Source: Spirochaetota bacterium (lineage in GTDB: Bacteria > Spirochaetota > Leptospiria > Turneriellales > Turneriellaceae). Taken from it: 22,092 nt of DNA. Shown in pieces: positions 13,484 through 21,396 of the stretch (position 1 is its first letter; every line of letters starts with the position of its first letter). The position numbers were made by a program, and so were the translations under genes. The notes beneath the pieces are model-generated. The model made no database searches and was not told the DNA's origin. It saw only the letters and a program-made list of their open reading frames with translations. The DNA lies in assembly GCA_963205035.1 (NCBI GenBank), contig CAUJII010000200.1:1-22092 (forward strand), written 5' to 3'.

Positions 13484-14710
13484 ATGTTCGCTTTGCTCCG
13501 CTCTATAATAAACGCCGGAGCAGATCTCGACCAGCACAGACGACGCTACGTCGTCAACACGAATGTTTACGCGCTCGTGGTTATCTTCGTCTCGCTTCCA
13601 TATCCTTTTGTCTATCTTTACTTGCACGTCGACATCGATCCCATTCTTCTCGCAGGCGGATTAATTTTTACGAGCATCTACAGCACGGTAATTTTTCTCA
13701 ATTACCTCAAAGCGCACACGCTCGCAAAAATACTCTTCTTTCTTACAGTCGTTGTACAACTTTTTATCTTAAGCATCCTCTTCGGCAAAGACGCGGGCCT
13801 GGAACAATTTTTCTACGCTGCGTTCGTCGGAATTTTTTTCGTTGTCGATAGATACCAGAAGATATTGATTATTCCGGCTTTAGCAATACTCATGATCGAG
13901 TATTTGCTCATCCAGTATATCCAGGCGCACACAACTCCTTTTGTTCCTGTCGAGCCTGACACTGCGCAAATCGTGAGGTACTTAACCGGCGGGGCGGTCT
14001 ATTTTACGCTCGGGGCGCAGTGTATGTATTTTTACTGGGGCAACTTGCGCGGTGAAATAGCTCTCGAAAAGGCGCGCAGCCAATCGGAGAATTTGCTCCT
14101 CAATATTTTACCCAAGCCGATTGCCGAAGAGCTCAAACGCACTGGGGTTGTCGAACCGGTCGAGCACGATTCGGTGACGGTCGTCTTTACCGACTTCGTG
14201 GGTTTTACGGCGAGCTCCGAGTCGCGCAATCCCGCAGACCTTCTGCGCGACTTAGACGATTGCTTTTCCGCTTTCGACGCGATCATCGACAAATATGGAC
14301 TCGAGAAACTCAAGACGATTGGCGATGCGTATATGTTCGCGGGCGGAGTTCCGCAAGATTTGGAAGATAACGCGGCCAAGTGCGTTCAAGCCGCACACGA
14401 AATTATTCAGTATGTCGAAGCGCGCCGCGAACAAAATCCGCGTTTCTGGAAAATTCGCGTGGGTATGCACACGGGGCGTCTCGTTGCGGGAGTTATCGGT
14501 CGCAAGAAATTTATCTACGATGTGTGGGGAGATACCGTCAACACTGCCAGTAGACTCGAAGCGGCGGGCGAACCAGGGCGTATTAATACGTCTACGCAAA
14601 CACACGCGCTCATCCAAAAAAAATTCGTGTGTACGTACCGAGGCGACATCCCCGTGAAAGGGAAGGGCCCGCTACCGATGTATTTTGTGGATGGCGCAAA
14701 AACACAATAG
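13484..14710 (+). CDS. Membrane-anchored class III adenylate cyclase
   Basis: 408 residues from the ATG at 13484 (numbering from there). The frame is open from a GTG at 13433, but that would leave only 3 bases to the divergent lpd start; GGGA lies just before 13484. Six hydrophobic helices span about 28-185, then an amphipathic signalling helix (LEKARSQSENLLLNILPKP, 194-212), then the catalytic domain. Metal-binding Asp237 (FTDFVGFT) and Asp281 (IGDAYM) are present. Lys277 (EKLKTIGD) and Asp346 (YDVWGD) are the adenine-selecting residues, so ATP rather than GTP is the substrate. Asn353 and Arg357 (NTASR) stabilise the transition state. All catalytic residues are present, so an active cAMP-producing homodimer is expected. 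Leptospiral genomes carry many cyclases of this layout. What the membrane part senses is unknown. Confidence 0.92.
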   Translation: MFALLRSIINAGADLDQHRRRYVVNTNVYALVVIFVSLPYPFVYLYLHVDIDPILLAGGLIFTSIYSTVIFLNYLKAHTLAKILFFLTVVVQLFILSILFGKDAGLEQFFYAAFVGIFFVVDRYQKILIIPALAILMIEYLLIQYIQAHTTPFVPVEPDTAQIVRYLTGGAVYFTLGAQCMYFYWGNLRGEIALEKARSQSENLLLNILPKPIAEELKRTGVVEPVEHDSVTVVFTDFVGFTASSESRNPADLLRDLDDCFSAFDAIIDKYGLEKLKTIGDAYMFAGGVPQDLEDNAAKCVQAAHEIIQYVEARREQNPRFWKIRVGMHTGRLVAGVIGRKKFIYDVWGDTVNTASRLEAAGEPGRINTSTQTHALIQKKFVCTYRGDIPVKGKGPLPMYFVDGAKTQ

Positions 14711-14798
14711 ACTGTGTGGAACTGCGACGAGGAGAGCGGTGTGTTCTTTACCAATAACGCCGCTGAATACTAAACGGTGAACCTGCCGCGAAATCCTC

Positions 14799-14835
14799 GG
14801 CGCGCGTAATAAGACTCCGCGCCGCTCTCAACTTT
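14799..14835 (+). terminator. Weak hairpin after the cyclase gene
   Basis: GGCGCG (14799-14804) and CGCGCC (14818-14823) form a 6-bp stem with a 13-nt loop, followed by GCTCTCAACTTTTCT. It lies in the 126-nt space between the convergent cyclase and yebC genes. The T-tract is short and displaced, so termination is only a possibility. The rest of this gap shows nothing else I can name. Confidence 0.3.
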
Positions 14836-14836
14836 T

Positions 14837-15589
14837 CTATTCGACGAGGTTGTCGGTGATTTCTAAATTCGAGTAGACATTCTGCACGTCGTCGTTATCT
14901 TCGAGCGCTTGAATCAGTTCTAGTGCCTCTTTTCCTTTCTCGCCCTCGAGCGTGATTGTCGTCTGCGGAATGTAGCGCAAGCTCGATTCAATAATTTTGA
15001 AGCCCTTGGCTGTGCACTGCGGCTCCATGGCGCCGAGGACGGCGTGGAAATCGTTGACTGCAGTCTTGACAGCGAAAACTTTTTCATCATCTTTTTCAAT
15101 GTCTTCCGCGCCTGCTTCGAGTGCGATTTCCATGATAGCGTCTTCGGTGATGTTTTCGCCTTCGACCAAGATGAGTCCCTTCTTATCGAAAAGGTATGCA
15201 ACAGCGTTAGCCTCGGCCATCGTGCCGCCATTTGTTTTGAAGAGGCTCTTGAGCTCGGGGACAGTCCGCGATTTTTTATCGGTCAATACCTCGACCATAA
15301 TAGCAATGCCGCCGGGGCCATATCCCTCGTAGACGCCTTCTTCGTACGTTACGCCTTCGAGCTCGCCCGTGCCTTTTTTGACCGCCCGCTCGATGTTGTC
15401 TTTCGGCATGCTATTCTGCCGCGCCTTGATGACTGCCGTGCGCAACCGAGGGTTTGCATTTTCGTCGCCGCCACCCAACTTTGCGGCAACCATAATTTCT
15501 TTTGCGAGTTTTGTAAAAACCGCCCCGCGCTTTGCATCCGCCGCGCCTTTACGGTGCTGGATGTTTTTCCACTTGCTGTGACCTGCCAT
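14837..15589 (-). CDS. yebC: YebC/TACO1-family regulatory or translation protein
   Basis: 250 residues, the usual family length (about 240-250). The start GHSKWKNIQHRKGAADAKR is diagnostic; PRLRTAVIKARQNSMPKDNI (47-66) and YEGYGPGGIAIMVE (88-101) are also highly conserved, as is the GTMAEANAVAYLFDKKG segment (121-137). Members act as transcriptional regulators in some reports and more recently as helpers of translation through difficult stretches such as prolines; in Leptospira-type genomes it often lies near ruvC, but that gene is not here. The start is ATG at 15589. The bases just upstream on the minus strand are pyrimidine-rich (TCCTCTCT) with no Shine-Dalgarno. The gene is divergent from dnaE. 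Confidence 0.95.
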   Translation of the reverse strand: MAGHSKWKNIQHRKGAADAKRGAVFTKLAKEIMVAAKLGGGDENANPRLRTAVIKARQNSMPKDNIERAVKKGTGELEGVTYEEGVYEGYGPGGIAIMVEVLTDKKSRTVPELKSLFKTNGGTMAEANAVAYLFDKKGLILVEGENITEDAIMEIALEAGAEDIEKDDEKVFAVKTAVNDFHAVLGAMEPQCTAKGFKIIESSLRYIPQTTITLEGEKGKEALELIQALEDNDDVQNVYSNLEITDNLVE

Positions 15590-15713
15590 AGAGAGGACAG
15601 AAGATAGAATTTAGAGAGTCCAGAAAGCGCAAAACGACTGCAGCTACGCCTAAACTCGAACCGTTTTTTGACTGACGTTATGTCCCATTCTTGAACGTTG
15701 AGACTACCTTGCA

Positions 15714-15737
15714 AAAGTCCCACTCTGTGTGGACGGC
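15714..15737 (+). other. Possible hairpin in the dnaE leader
   Basis: AAAGTCCCAC and GTGTGGAC...CTTT flank a TCT loop: GTCC-CAC (15717-15723) pairs with GTG-T-GGAC (15727-15734) with one bulged T. It lies about 30 nt before the dnaE ATG. It could act in attenuation or mRNA stability, or be chance. Confidence 0.22.
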
Positions 15738-15762
15738 TTTCGCGAAGGCTTACCTCTTAGCT

Positions 15763-18700
15763 ATGGATTTCACGCACTTACATCTCCACTCGACGTATTC
15801 TCTCTTGGATGGAGCAATCCGCCCAAAAGATTTAGTAAAGAAGGTCAAAGAGCTGGGCATGAACTCAGTCGCCGTCACCGACCACGGCAATATGTTCGCA
15901 GCGATTGAGTTTTACGAAGCGGCGAAAGAGGCGGGAGTCAAACCCATCATCGGTTACGAAGCGTACGTTGCGCCCGGCAGTCGATTTGAAAAACGCAACC
16001 AAGAAGACTTGGTCGATGGGCGTGCATACCACCTCATTCTTCTGGCGAAAAATAAAGACGGTTACAAGAATTTAATAAAACTTGCGTCCAAAGCGTACAC
16101 CGAAGGCCTCTACTACAAACCGCGCATCGACTACGAGCTCTTGGCTGCGCATAGCGAAGGACTCATCGGCACGACGGCATGTCTCGCAGGCGAGGTGAAC
16201 CGTCTCCTCTACCGTGGTCAAACAGAAAAAGCGGCGGAGCTTTCCGGTCGCCTCAACGAAATTTTTGGCAAAGGAAATTTCTTTCTCGAAATCCAAAACC
16301 ACGGCATCCCCGAACAAATCGAGGTGGCAAAGGGCGCGGTGGAGTTATCCAAGAGGCTCGACATCCCTCTCGTGCTGACCAACGACTCCCACTTCTTAAC
16401 GCGGCAAGACCAGAAGGCGCAAGAGGTCATGCTGCGCATTCAAATGAACAAGAAGATTACCGATCCCTTGGAGTTCGGTTTCAACGACGAGTTCTATGTC
16501 AAGAGCCCCGAGGAAATGGCGCGACTTTTTCCCGAGCTGCCTCAGGCTTTCCACAACACGCAGGAAATTGCATCGATGTGCAATTTCGATTTTGAGTTCG
16601 GTTCGCCGCTCTTGCCCGATTTTCAGATTCCTCCTACAATGGCTTTGGGCGATTATTTCACCGCAGAGACCATCGCAGGGCTCTCGCGCCGGTTTGAAGG
16701 GCAGGTGTCGGCAAAGCACCGCGAAAGACTCGAGTACGAACTCGGCGTTATTAAGGACATGGGGTTTGAAGGCTATTTCTTGATTGTCGCCGATTTCATT
16801 AACTACGCCAAGAAAAACGGAATACCCGTGGGGCCCGGCAGGGGATCCGCCGTTGGTTCGCTTGTCGCGTATTCTCTCGGCATCACCGATTTAGATCCGC
16901 TCAAATATGACTTGCTTTTTGAACGTTTCTTAAACCCATCGCGCAAAGAGATGCCCGATATCGACGTCGACTTCTGCCGCGACCGCCGCGAAGAAGTCAT
17001 CCGTTACGTCGTCGATAAATACGGCGAAGACCACGTTTCGCAAATTATTACGTTCGGCACGCTTTCCGCCAAAGCAGTCATCAAAGATGTTGCACGCGTC
17101 TTGGGGATCGACTACCAACTTATCAACGCGCTTTCTAAAAATTTACCCGACACTCCGGGTATCTCTCTCAAAGACGCTGTCGCCGCCGCGCCCGAGGTAA
17201 AAAAATATTTGGAGCAGGGCGAGAAAGAGCGCGAGCTTTATGCGATTGCGCAAACGCTCGAAGGAATGCCGCGCAATTCGGGAAAACACGCGGCAGGGGT
17301 CGTCATCGCACCGCAGCCTTTAGATGAAATTGTGCCGCTTGCAAAAGACTCTAAAACCGATTCGATTGTGACACAATTCGACATGACACTTCTCCCCAAA
17401 GTGGGTTTGGTCAAGATGGATTTTTTGGGGCTCAAGAACCTCACCATCATCGACACTTGCGTCAAAGAGATTAAGAGACGCCGCAGTGTCGACCTCGACA
17501 TGGCGAAGCTCCCCTTAGACGACGCGAAAACATACCAACTCCTGACGCAGGGCAAAACACGCGGCATCTTTCAAGTCGAATCGACGGGGCTAACAAAGCT
17601 CCTCATGCAGGCAAAACCCAAAGTCTTCGAAGACATTGTCGCGATTGTGGCGCTCTACCGGCCCGGCCCTTTAGAGTCGGGGATGACAGAAAGCTACGTT
17701 AAACGTAAGACCGGTGAAACACGCGTCGAGTATCCCCACGCATCGCTCGAACCCATCTTGAAAGACACCTACGGGACTTTCGTCTACCAAGAGCAGATCA
17801 TGCTCGCGTCGCAAATTGTGGGCGGCTTCTCTCTTGCCGAAGCGGATACGCTTAGAAAGGCGATGGGAAAGAAAAAACTCGACGTGATGGAGAAAATGAA
17901 AGCGCAGTTTGTCGCGGGTGCAAAGGCGCAGAGTTACAACGAAAATTGGGCGTCGGAGCTTTTCGACAACATGGCGGAGTTCGCAAAATACGGTTTTAAT
18001 AAATCGCACTCGGCGGCTTACGGACTCATCACATACCAAACGGCGTACCTCAAGACAAATTACACCATCGAGTTTTTGAAAGCTTCGATGGATGCCGACA
18101 TCGGCGACACCGACAAAATCATCGGATACATCCACCATGCGCATGAATTGGGTATCGAAGTCTTGCCTCCCGACGTCAACGAATCGGATGTGTACTTTAC
18201 GATTTTGGACGAGCGGCGCATGCGTTTTGGTCTCTTGGCAATCAAAGGTTTGGGTGAAGCGCCTGCGAAGGCAATCGTCCAAGCGCGCAAAGCCTTGGGA
18301 AAGCGTTTCGCTTCGCTTGCAGATTTTGTCGAAAGCCTCGACTCCAAAACGATGAATCGTCGCCTTTTGGATGCGCTGGCATGCGCGGGTGCCATGGACT
18401 CCTTGGGATTTACGCGCGCTGCAGTGATGCAGTCGAGCGAGGAGATTTTACGCTTTGCCGCGCAGGCGCAGCTCGATAAATCTTCGGGACAAACCTCGCT
18501 CTTTGGAGGCGGTGAAGAGGCGGCGCGGTTGCAAATCCCTAACACAAAAGAATTTTCCGACGTAGAAAAACTTCTCAAAGAAAAACAAACTCTGGGGCTC
18601 TATCTAACATCGCACCCGCTCGACAGATTCCAGAGCGCGGCAGAGCACATGCGGCTCGTCAAGATTACCGACTTAGACGACGGGCAATCCAAAGAGCGGC

Positions 18701-19257
18701 GCGTCTCCGTGATGGCAGTTATCGATTCAGTCCGCACGGTTACCTCGAAGCGCGGCGCGTTTTACATTCTCAAAGTCGAAGACCGGACCGGACAGATTGA
18801 AGTCCGCATTTTCCCAAACCTCTACGAGCAAATCAAAGCTCAAATCGTCGAAAACACATGCGCGGTCTTCGACATCCGCGTGCAGGCATTCCGCACAGAG
18901 GAAATCACGACGATGAACTATGCGCTTGCAGGCATTGTGCCCGAAGAGAAATTTGTCGAGCGGATCGAAAAATCGCTCCACCTTTATTTGAATGTGAAGA
19001 CGAGCTCGCAGCTCGAAACGATTATCGGCAAAGTCAAAGTCACGCTGCGCAAGTATTCGGGGACTAACCCCGTTTACCTTTATTGGCGCGAAGCAGAAGG
19101 CGGGCCGTTGCAGTCGATCAAGGCGCATTCGAGCTTCTGCGTCAAGTACGACAAAGCGCTCCTAAAAGACGTTGGAGATCTCTTGGGTGCGGAAAAGTAT
19201 GCGCTTTTCAAAGTCGGCGGAAGAATGGAATCGGTAAGCGGCGCAGCTGTAAACTAA
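15763..19257 (+). CDS. dnaE: DNA polymerase III alpha subunit
   Basis: 1164 residues from the ATG at 15763; 24 more codons are open upstream, but the conserved protein begins at MDFTHLHLHSTYSLLDG. The replicative polymerase core: PHP domain (1-280) with HLHLH, TDHGN, AYH, TACLAGE and TNDSHF; polymerase domain with GPGRGSA (382-388 of the longer frame, i.e. about 358-364 here) and catalytic Asp399 and Asp401 (MPDIDVDF) plus Asp553 (KMDFLG); helix-hairpin-helix (AIKGLGEAP); beta-clamp-binding motif QTSLF (910-914); OB fold from about 950; and a C-terminal tau-binding-like region. The PHP metal-ligand motifs look complete, unlike in E. coli, so a PHP-dependent proofreading activity is possible. 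The gene stands alone. Its last 50 bases overlap the convergent symporter gene. No clear Shine-Dalgarno or promoter was seen. Confidence 0.96.
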   Translation: MDFTHLHLHSTYSLLDGAIRPKDLVKKVKELGMNSVAVTDHGNMFAAIEFYEAAKEAGVKPIIGYEAYVAPGSRFEKRNQEDLVDGRAYHLILLAKNKDGYKNLIKLASKAYTEGLYYKPRIDYELLAAHSEGLIGTTACLAGEVNRLLYRGQTEKAAELSGRLNEIFGKGNFFLEIQNHGIPEQIEVAKGAVELSKRLDIPLVLTNDSHFLTRQDQKAQEVMLRIQMNKKITDPLEFGFNDEFYVKSPEEMARLFPELPQAFHNTQEIASMCNFDFEFGSPLLPDFQIPPTMALGDYFTAETIAGLSRRFEGQVSAKHRERLEYELGVIKDMGFEGYFLIVADFINYAKKNGIPVGPGRGSAVGSLVAYSLGITDLDPLKYDLLFERFLNPSRKEMPDIDVDFCRDRREEVIRYVVDKYGEDHVSQIITFGTLSAKAVIKDVARVLGIDYQLINALSKNLPDTPGISLKDAVAAAPEVKKYLEQGEKERELYAIAQTLEGMPRNSGKHAAGVVIAPQPLDEIVPLAKDSKTDSIVTQFDMTLLPKVGLVKMDFLGLKNLTIIDTCVKEIKRRRSVDLDMAKLPLDDAKTYQLLTQGKTRGIFQVESTGLTKLLMQAKPKVFEDIVAIVALYRPGPLESGMTESYVKRKTGETRVEYPHASLEPILKDTYGTFVYQEQIMLASQIVGGFSLAEADTLRKAMGKKKLDVMEKMKAQFVAGAKAQSYNENWASELFDNMAEFAKYGFNKSHSAAYGLITYQTAYLKTNYTIEFLKASMDADIGDTDKIIGYIHHAHELGIEVLPPDVNESDVYFTILDERRMRFGLLAIKGLGEAPAKAIVQARKALGKRFASLADFVESLDSKTMNRRLLDALACAGAMDSLGFTRAAVMQSSEEILRFAAQAQLDKSSGQTSLFGGGEEAARLQIPNTKEFSDVEKLLKEKQTLGLYLTSHPLDRFQSAAEHMRLVKITDLDDGQSKERRVSVMAVIDSVRTVTSKRGAFYILKVEDRTGQIEVRIFPNLYEQIKAQIVENTCAVFDIRVQAFRTEEITTMNYALAGIVPEEKFVERIEKSLHLYLNVKTSSQLETIIGKVKVTLRKYSGTNPVYLYWREAEGGPLQSIKAHSSFCVKYDKALLKDVGDLLGAEKYALFKVGGRMESVSGAAVN

Positions 19258-20635
19258 CGAAACTTACTCCCACACAAATCAAGAACCCCGCCGGAACATA
19301 CCACGTCCATGCGAGGGGAGTAAATAGCGCAACGAGAGACATACCCGCTGCAGATGCGGTAAATCCCACAAACGCAACGCGCGAAGAGATTCTGAAAAAA
19401 GCCATCGCATAAAGGCCGACGATGCCACCGGCCAGAATCGACGCGAGTTTTAGTCCAATGACAACCACAGGATTTTTCTCATCGGAAAAAATAAACGCGA
19501 TCGCAACAATCGCTGCAGCCCAAGCGAGCGAGAGAAGGCGAGAGACGAAAACGCTTTTTTCAGGGTTCTCTTTTGCAAAACGCGGGAAAAGATCGAGCAT
19601 CGTCGAGGAGGCTAAAGAGCTAATCGTTGCAGATAGCGTCGATTGCCCTGTGGCAAAGATGGCGGCAAGAACCAAACCGATGAGCCCTTGCGGTAGATTC
19701 TCAATGATGAATTTTGGAAAGATTTTATCGGGTGTGCTAAACGGCGCGCCTTGAAAAAAAACAAAGAGCCACACGCCAATCAGAAGAAAAAGTAAGAATT
19801 GCAAATCGACGAGAATGCCGCTTGTGATCATCGCCTTCTGCGCGTCGCGCACGTTGCGGCACGCGAGCGCTTTTTGCACGATGAGTTGGTCTGTGCCGTG
19901 CGAAGAGATTGCGAGGAGCGCGCCACCCACGAGTCCTGCCGTGATATGGAAAGGCTCTGTGAAAAAAGAAGCCCATCCCTTTTCCCAACCCATCGAGAGA
20001 AATTCAAATTTATAGGCGGGTGCCGCAAGAAGCGAAGCGCCGCTCGCGTGGAGCACCCACACAGCAGCTGCGGCGCCCGCGAGGTAAACCCCCGTTTGAA
20101 TAAACTCGACCCACATTGCAGAGCGCAGCCCGCCGAAAACAAGATAGGGAAGAGTTAAAAGCGTGAAGATGAAAATCGACGTAGTGATCGACCACCCGGT
20201 GATTAAACTCAGAGGCAAAGCCGTCGCGTAGAGCCTCACACCCGTACCCAAGAGGCGCGTTATCTGAAAAAGAAATGCCGCCATCTTGCGCATGGAGACG
20301 CTATAACGTTTTTCCAGAAATTCATACACCGTTTCGATATTGCCCTTGAAGTATGCCGGCAAGAGAACAAACGCGACGATGATGCGGCCGACGACAAAAC
20401 CAAACGCCAACTGCATAAAGGCCAAGTTTCCTGTGTAAGCAAGACCTGGGATCGAGATAAAAGTGAGAGAGCTTGTTTCAGCCGCGACAATCGATGCAGA
20501 GACAACCCACCACGGCAACGCTTGGTCTCCCGAGAGAAATCCCACGGCCTGTGTTTTTTTTCGCCCGACACCAAACCCGACGACTTGCAGCAGAATAAAA
20601 TAGGCGACGAGAACTGCAATGTCGAGAAGGCTCAC
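19208..20635 (-). CDS. Sodium:solute symporter (SSS family)
   Basis: 475-residue inner-membrane transporter of the SSS family (PutP/SGLT-like), with about 12-13 hydrophobic segments from residue 4 on. Family features: the GDQALPWWVVSASIVAAETSS stretch (36-56, ET at the unwound helix; quoted in part), GLAYTGNLAF, an ITRLLGTGVRLYA segment, GGLRSAMWVEFIQTGVY, HGTDQLIVQKALA (about 244-256) and FATGQSTLSATISSLASSTM near 329-348, whose Ser/Thr residues form the Na2 site in relatives. The substrate cannot be predicted; closest by pattern are the NIS/SMVT-like members. The start is GTG at 20635 with no obvious Shine-Dalgarno, 18 nt after the stop of the outer-membrane protein gene, suggesting an operon. 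The C-terminal 16 codons are antisense to the end of dnaE. Confidence 0.92.
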   Translation of the reverse strand: MSLLDIAVLVAYFILLQVVGFGVGRKKTQAVGFLSGDQALPWWVVSASIVAAETSSLTFISIPGLAYTGNLAFMQLAFGFVVGRIIVAFVLLPAYFKGNIETVYEFLEKRYSVSMRKMAAFLFQITRLLGTGVRLYATALPLSLITGWSITTSIFIFTLLTLPYLVFGGLRSAMWVEFIQTGVYLAGAAAAVWVLHASGASLLAAPAYKFEFLSMGWEKGWASFFTEPFHITAGLVGGALLAISSHGTDQLIVQKALACRNVRDAQKAMITSGILVDLQFLLFLLIGVWLFVFFQGAPFSTPDKIFPKFIIENLPQGLIGLVLAAIFATGQSTLSATISSLASSTMLDLFPRFAKENPEKSVFVSRLLSLAWAAAIVAIAFIFSDEKNPVVVIGLKLASILAGGIVGLYAMAFFRISSRVAFVGFTASAAGMSLVALFTPLAWTWYVPAGFLICVGVSFVSLQLRRLPIPFFRRL

Positions 20636-20653
20636 AGGTTATGCCCGTGCTGT

Positions 20654-21244
20654 TTAGAAATACGCTCGAGCGCCGATGCCTGTGACTGCACTACCGAGTT
20701 GCGGCGCCTGTGTGTCGCGCATGAAGGGTGCGATGACTCCACCTTCGATGTAGACACTGTAATCTTCGGTCATGTAGAGATCGAGACCCACTCGGAACGA
20801 ACCGTTGAGGCCGCCCGCCTTAAACCCCGCGTCGTAGTAGTATGTCAGTTCAAGAGCTGTGTAAGGGCGCAAGAAACCTCTGTACGCCTGAGACGCGGTG
20901 AAGATGAGGCCGCCCGTAAATTGCCAAAGGAAGCGGTAATTGGAAAGCGCAAATTGTCCTGTGACTTGGTCGCCAGGTAGCGCACCCGAGATGCCACCCG
21001 AAAGGCGCAACCAATCGGCTGCTGCAATTTGCAAGTGCCCGCCCAAGATGCCGAGGTTCCCATACATCCCGGTGCCTAAGCCGAACGCCGTGGCGTCCAT
21101 GCGAGGGTTGGGATCGCGTACAGAAATGGGTTCTGCGGTCCCGAGTCCGGGGGCTTCAAATCGCGCTGTGCTTTTTTCTGCGAAGACGAAATTTGTAATA
21201 GTTATTACAAAAATTAGCGTCCATTTTAATATACATTTGTTCAC
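20654..21244 (-). CDS. Small outer-membrane beta-barrel protein
   Basis: 196 residues from GTG at 21244, which begins directly with a signal peptide (MNKCILKWTLIFVITI..., cleavage near VFA-EKS). A TTG at 21259 is also in frame. The mature part is made of alternating hydrophobic strands rich in Gly, Tyr, Phe and Ala (for example LQIAAADWLRLSGGISGAL, FRVGLDLYMTEDYSVYIEG) and ends in a terminal Phe (GIGARAYF), the usual outer-membrane insertion signal. It is likely an 8-10-strand barrel of unknown function. It lies upstream of the symporter gene in the same direction, 18 nt apart, so it might aid entry of the same solute; this is inference. A 20-nt palindrome (21192-21211) falls within the signal-peptide codons. 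Confidence 0.75.
   Translation of the reverse strand: MNKCILKWTLIFVITITNFVFAEKSTARFEAPGLGTAEPISVRDPNPRMDATAFGLGTGMYGNLGILGGHLQIAAADWLRLSGGISGALPGDQVTGQFALSNYRFLWQFTGGLIFTASQAYRGFLRPYTALELTYYYDAGFKAGGLNGSFRVGLDLYMTEDYSVYIEGGVIAPFMRDTQAPQLGSAVTGIGARAYF
21192..21211. repeat. Palindrome TTTGTAATA-GT-TATTACAAA
   Basis: Perfect 9-bp arms around GT. The inner 16 bases (TGTAATAGTTATTACA, 21194-21209) also occur exactly at 6792-6807 inside the start of the STAS gene. Both copies lie within 50 nt downstream of a start codon. It may be an operator or a coding coincidence, as V/I/T codons give such sequences. Confidence 0.4.
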
Positions 21245-21351
21245 GAGGCTAAAGAACAAAGTTTCGAGCGTATCGTAAACTATTAAAAGAATCTAAAACT
21301 TACCGAGGGCGTGGGCTGAGCGCAGAAAAAACCGGCCTTCGCAACGCTTAT

Positions 21352-21384
21352 GCGAGTTCTAAGTCTAAACTCCTTAGAACTCGC
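21352..21384 (-). terminator. 12-bp stem-loop after the CHAP-like gene
   Basis: GCGAGTTCTAAG (21352-21363) and CTTAGAACTCGC (21373-21384) are perfect inverted repeats with a 9-nt loop. The hairpin begins 12 nt beyond the stop of the minus-strand gene ending at 21397. No T-run follows, so it may be a rho-dependent or stabilising 3' structure. Confidence 0.55.
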
Positions 21385-21396
21385 TGGAGCACTCCA

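Noticed and set aside
14732..14830. GAGAGCGG (14732-14739) and CCGCTCTC (14823-14830) as a long-range stem around the cyclase/yebC gap.
   Set aside because: The arms are only 8 bp and over 80 nt apart; likely chance in G+C-rich DNA.
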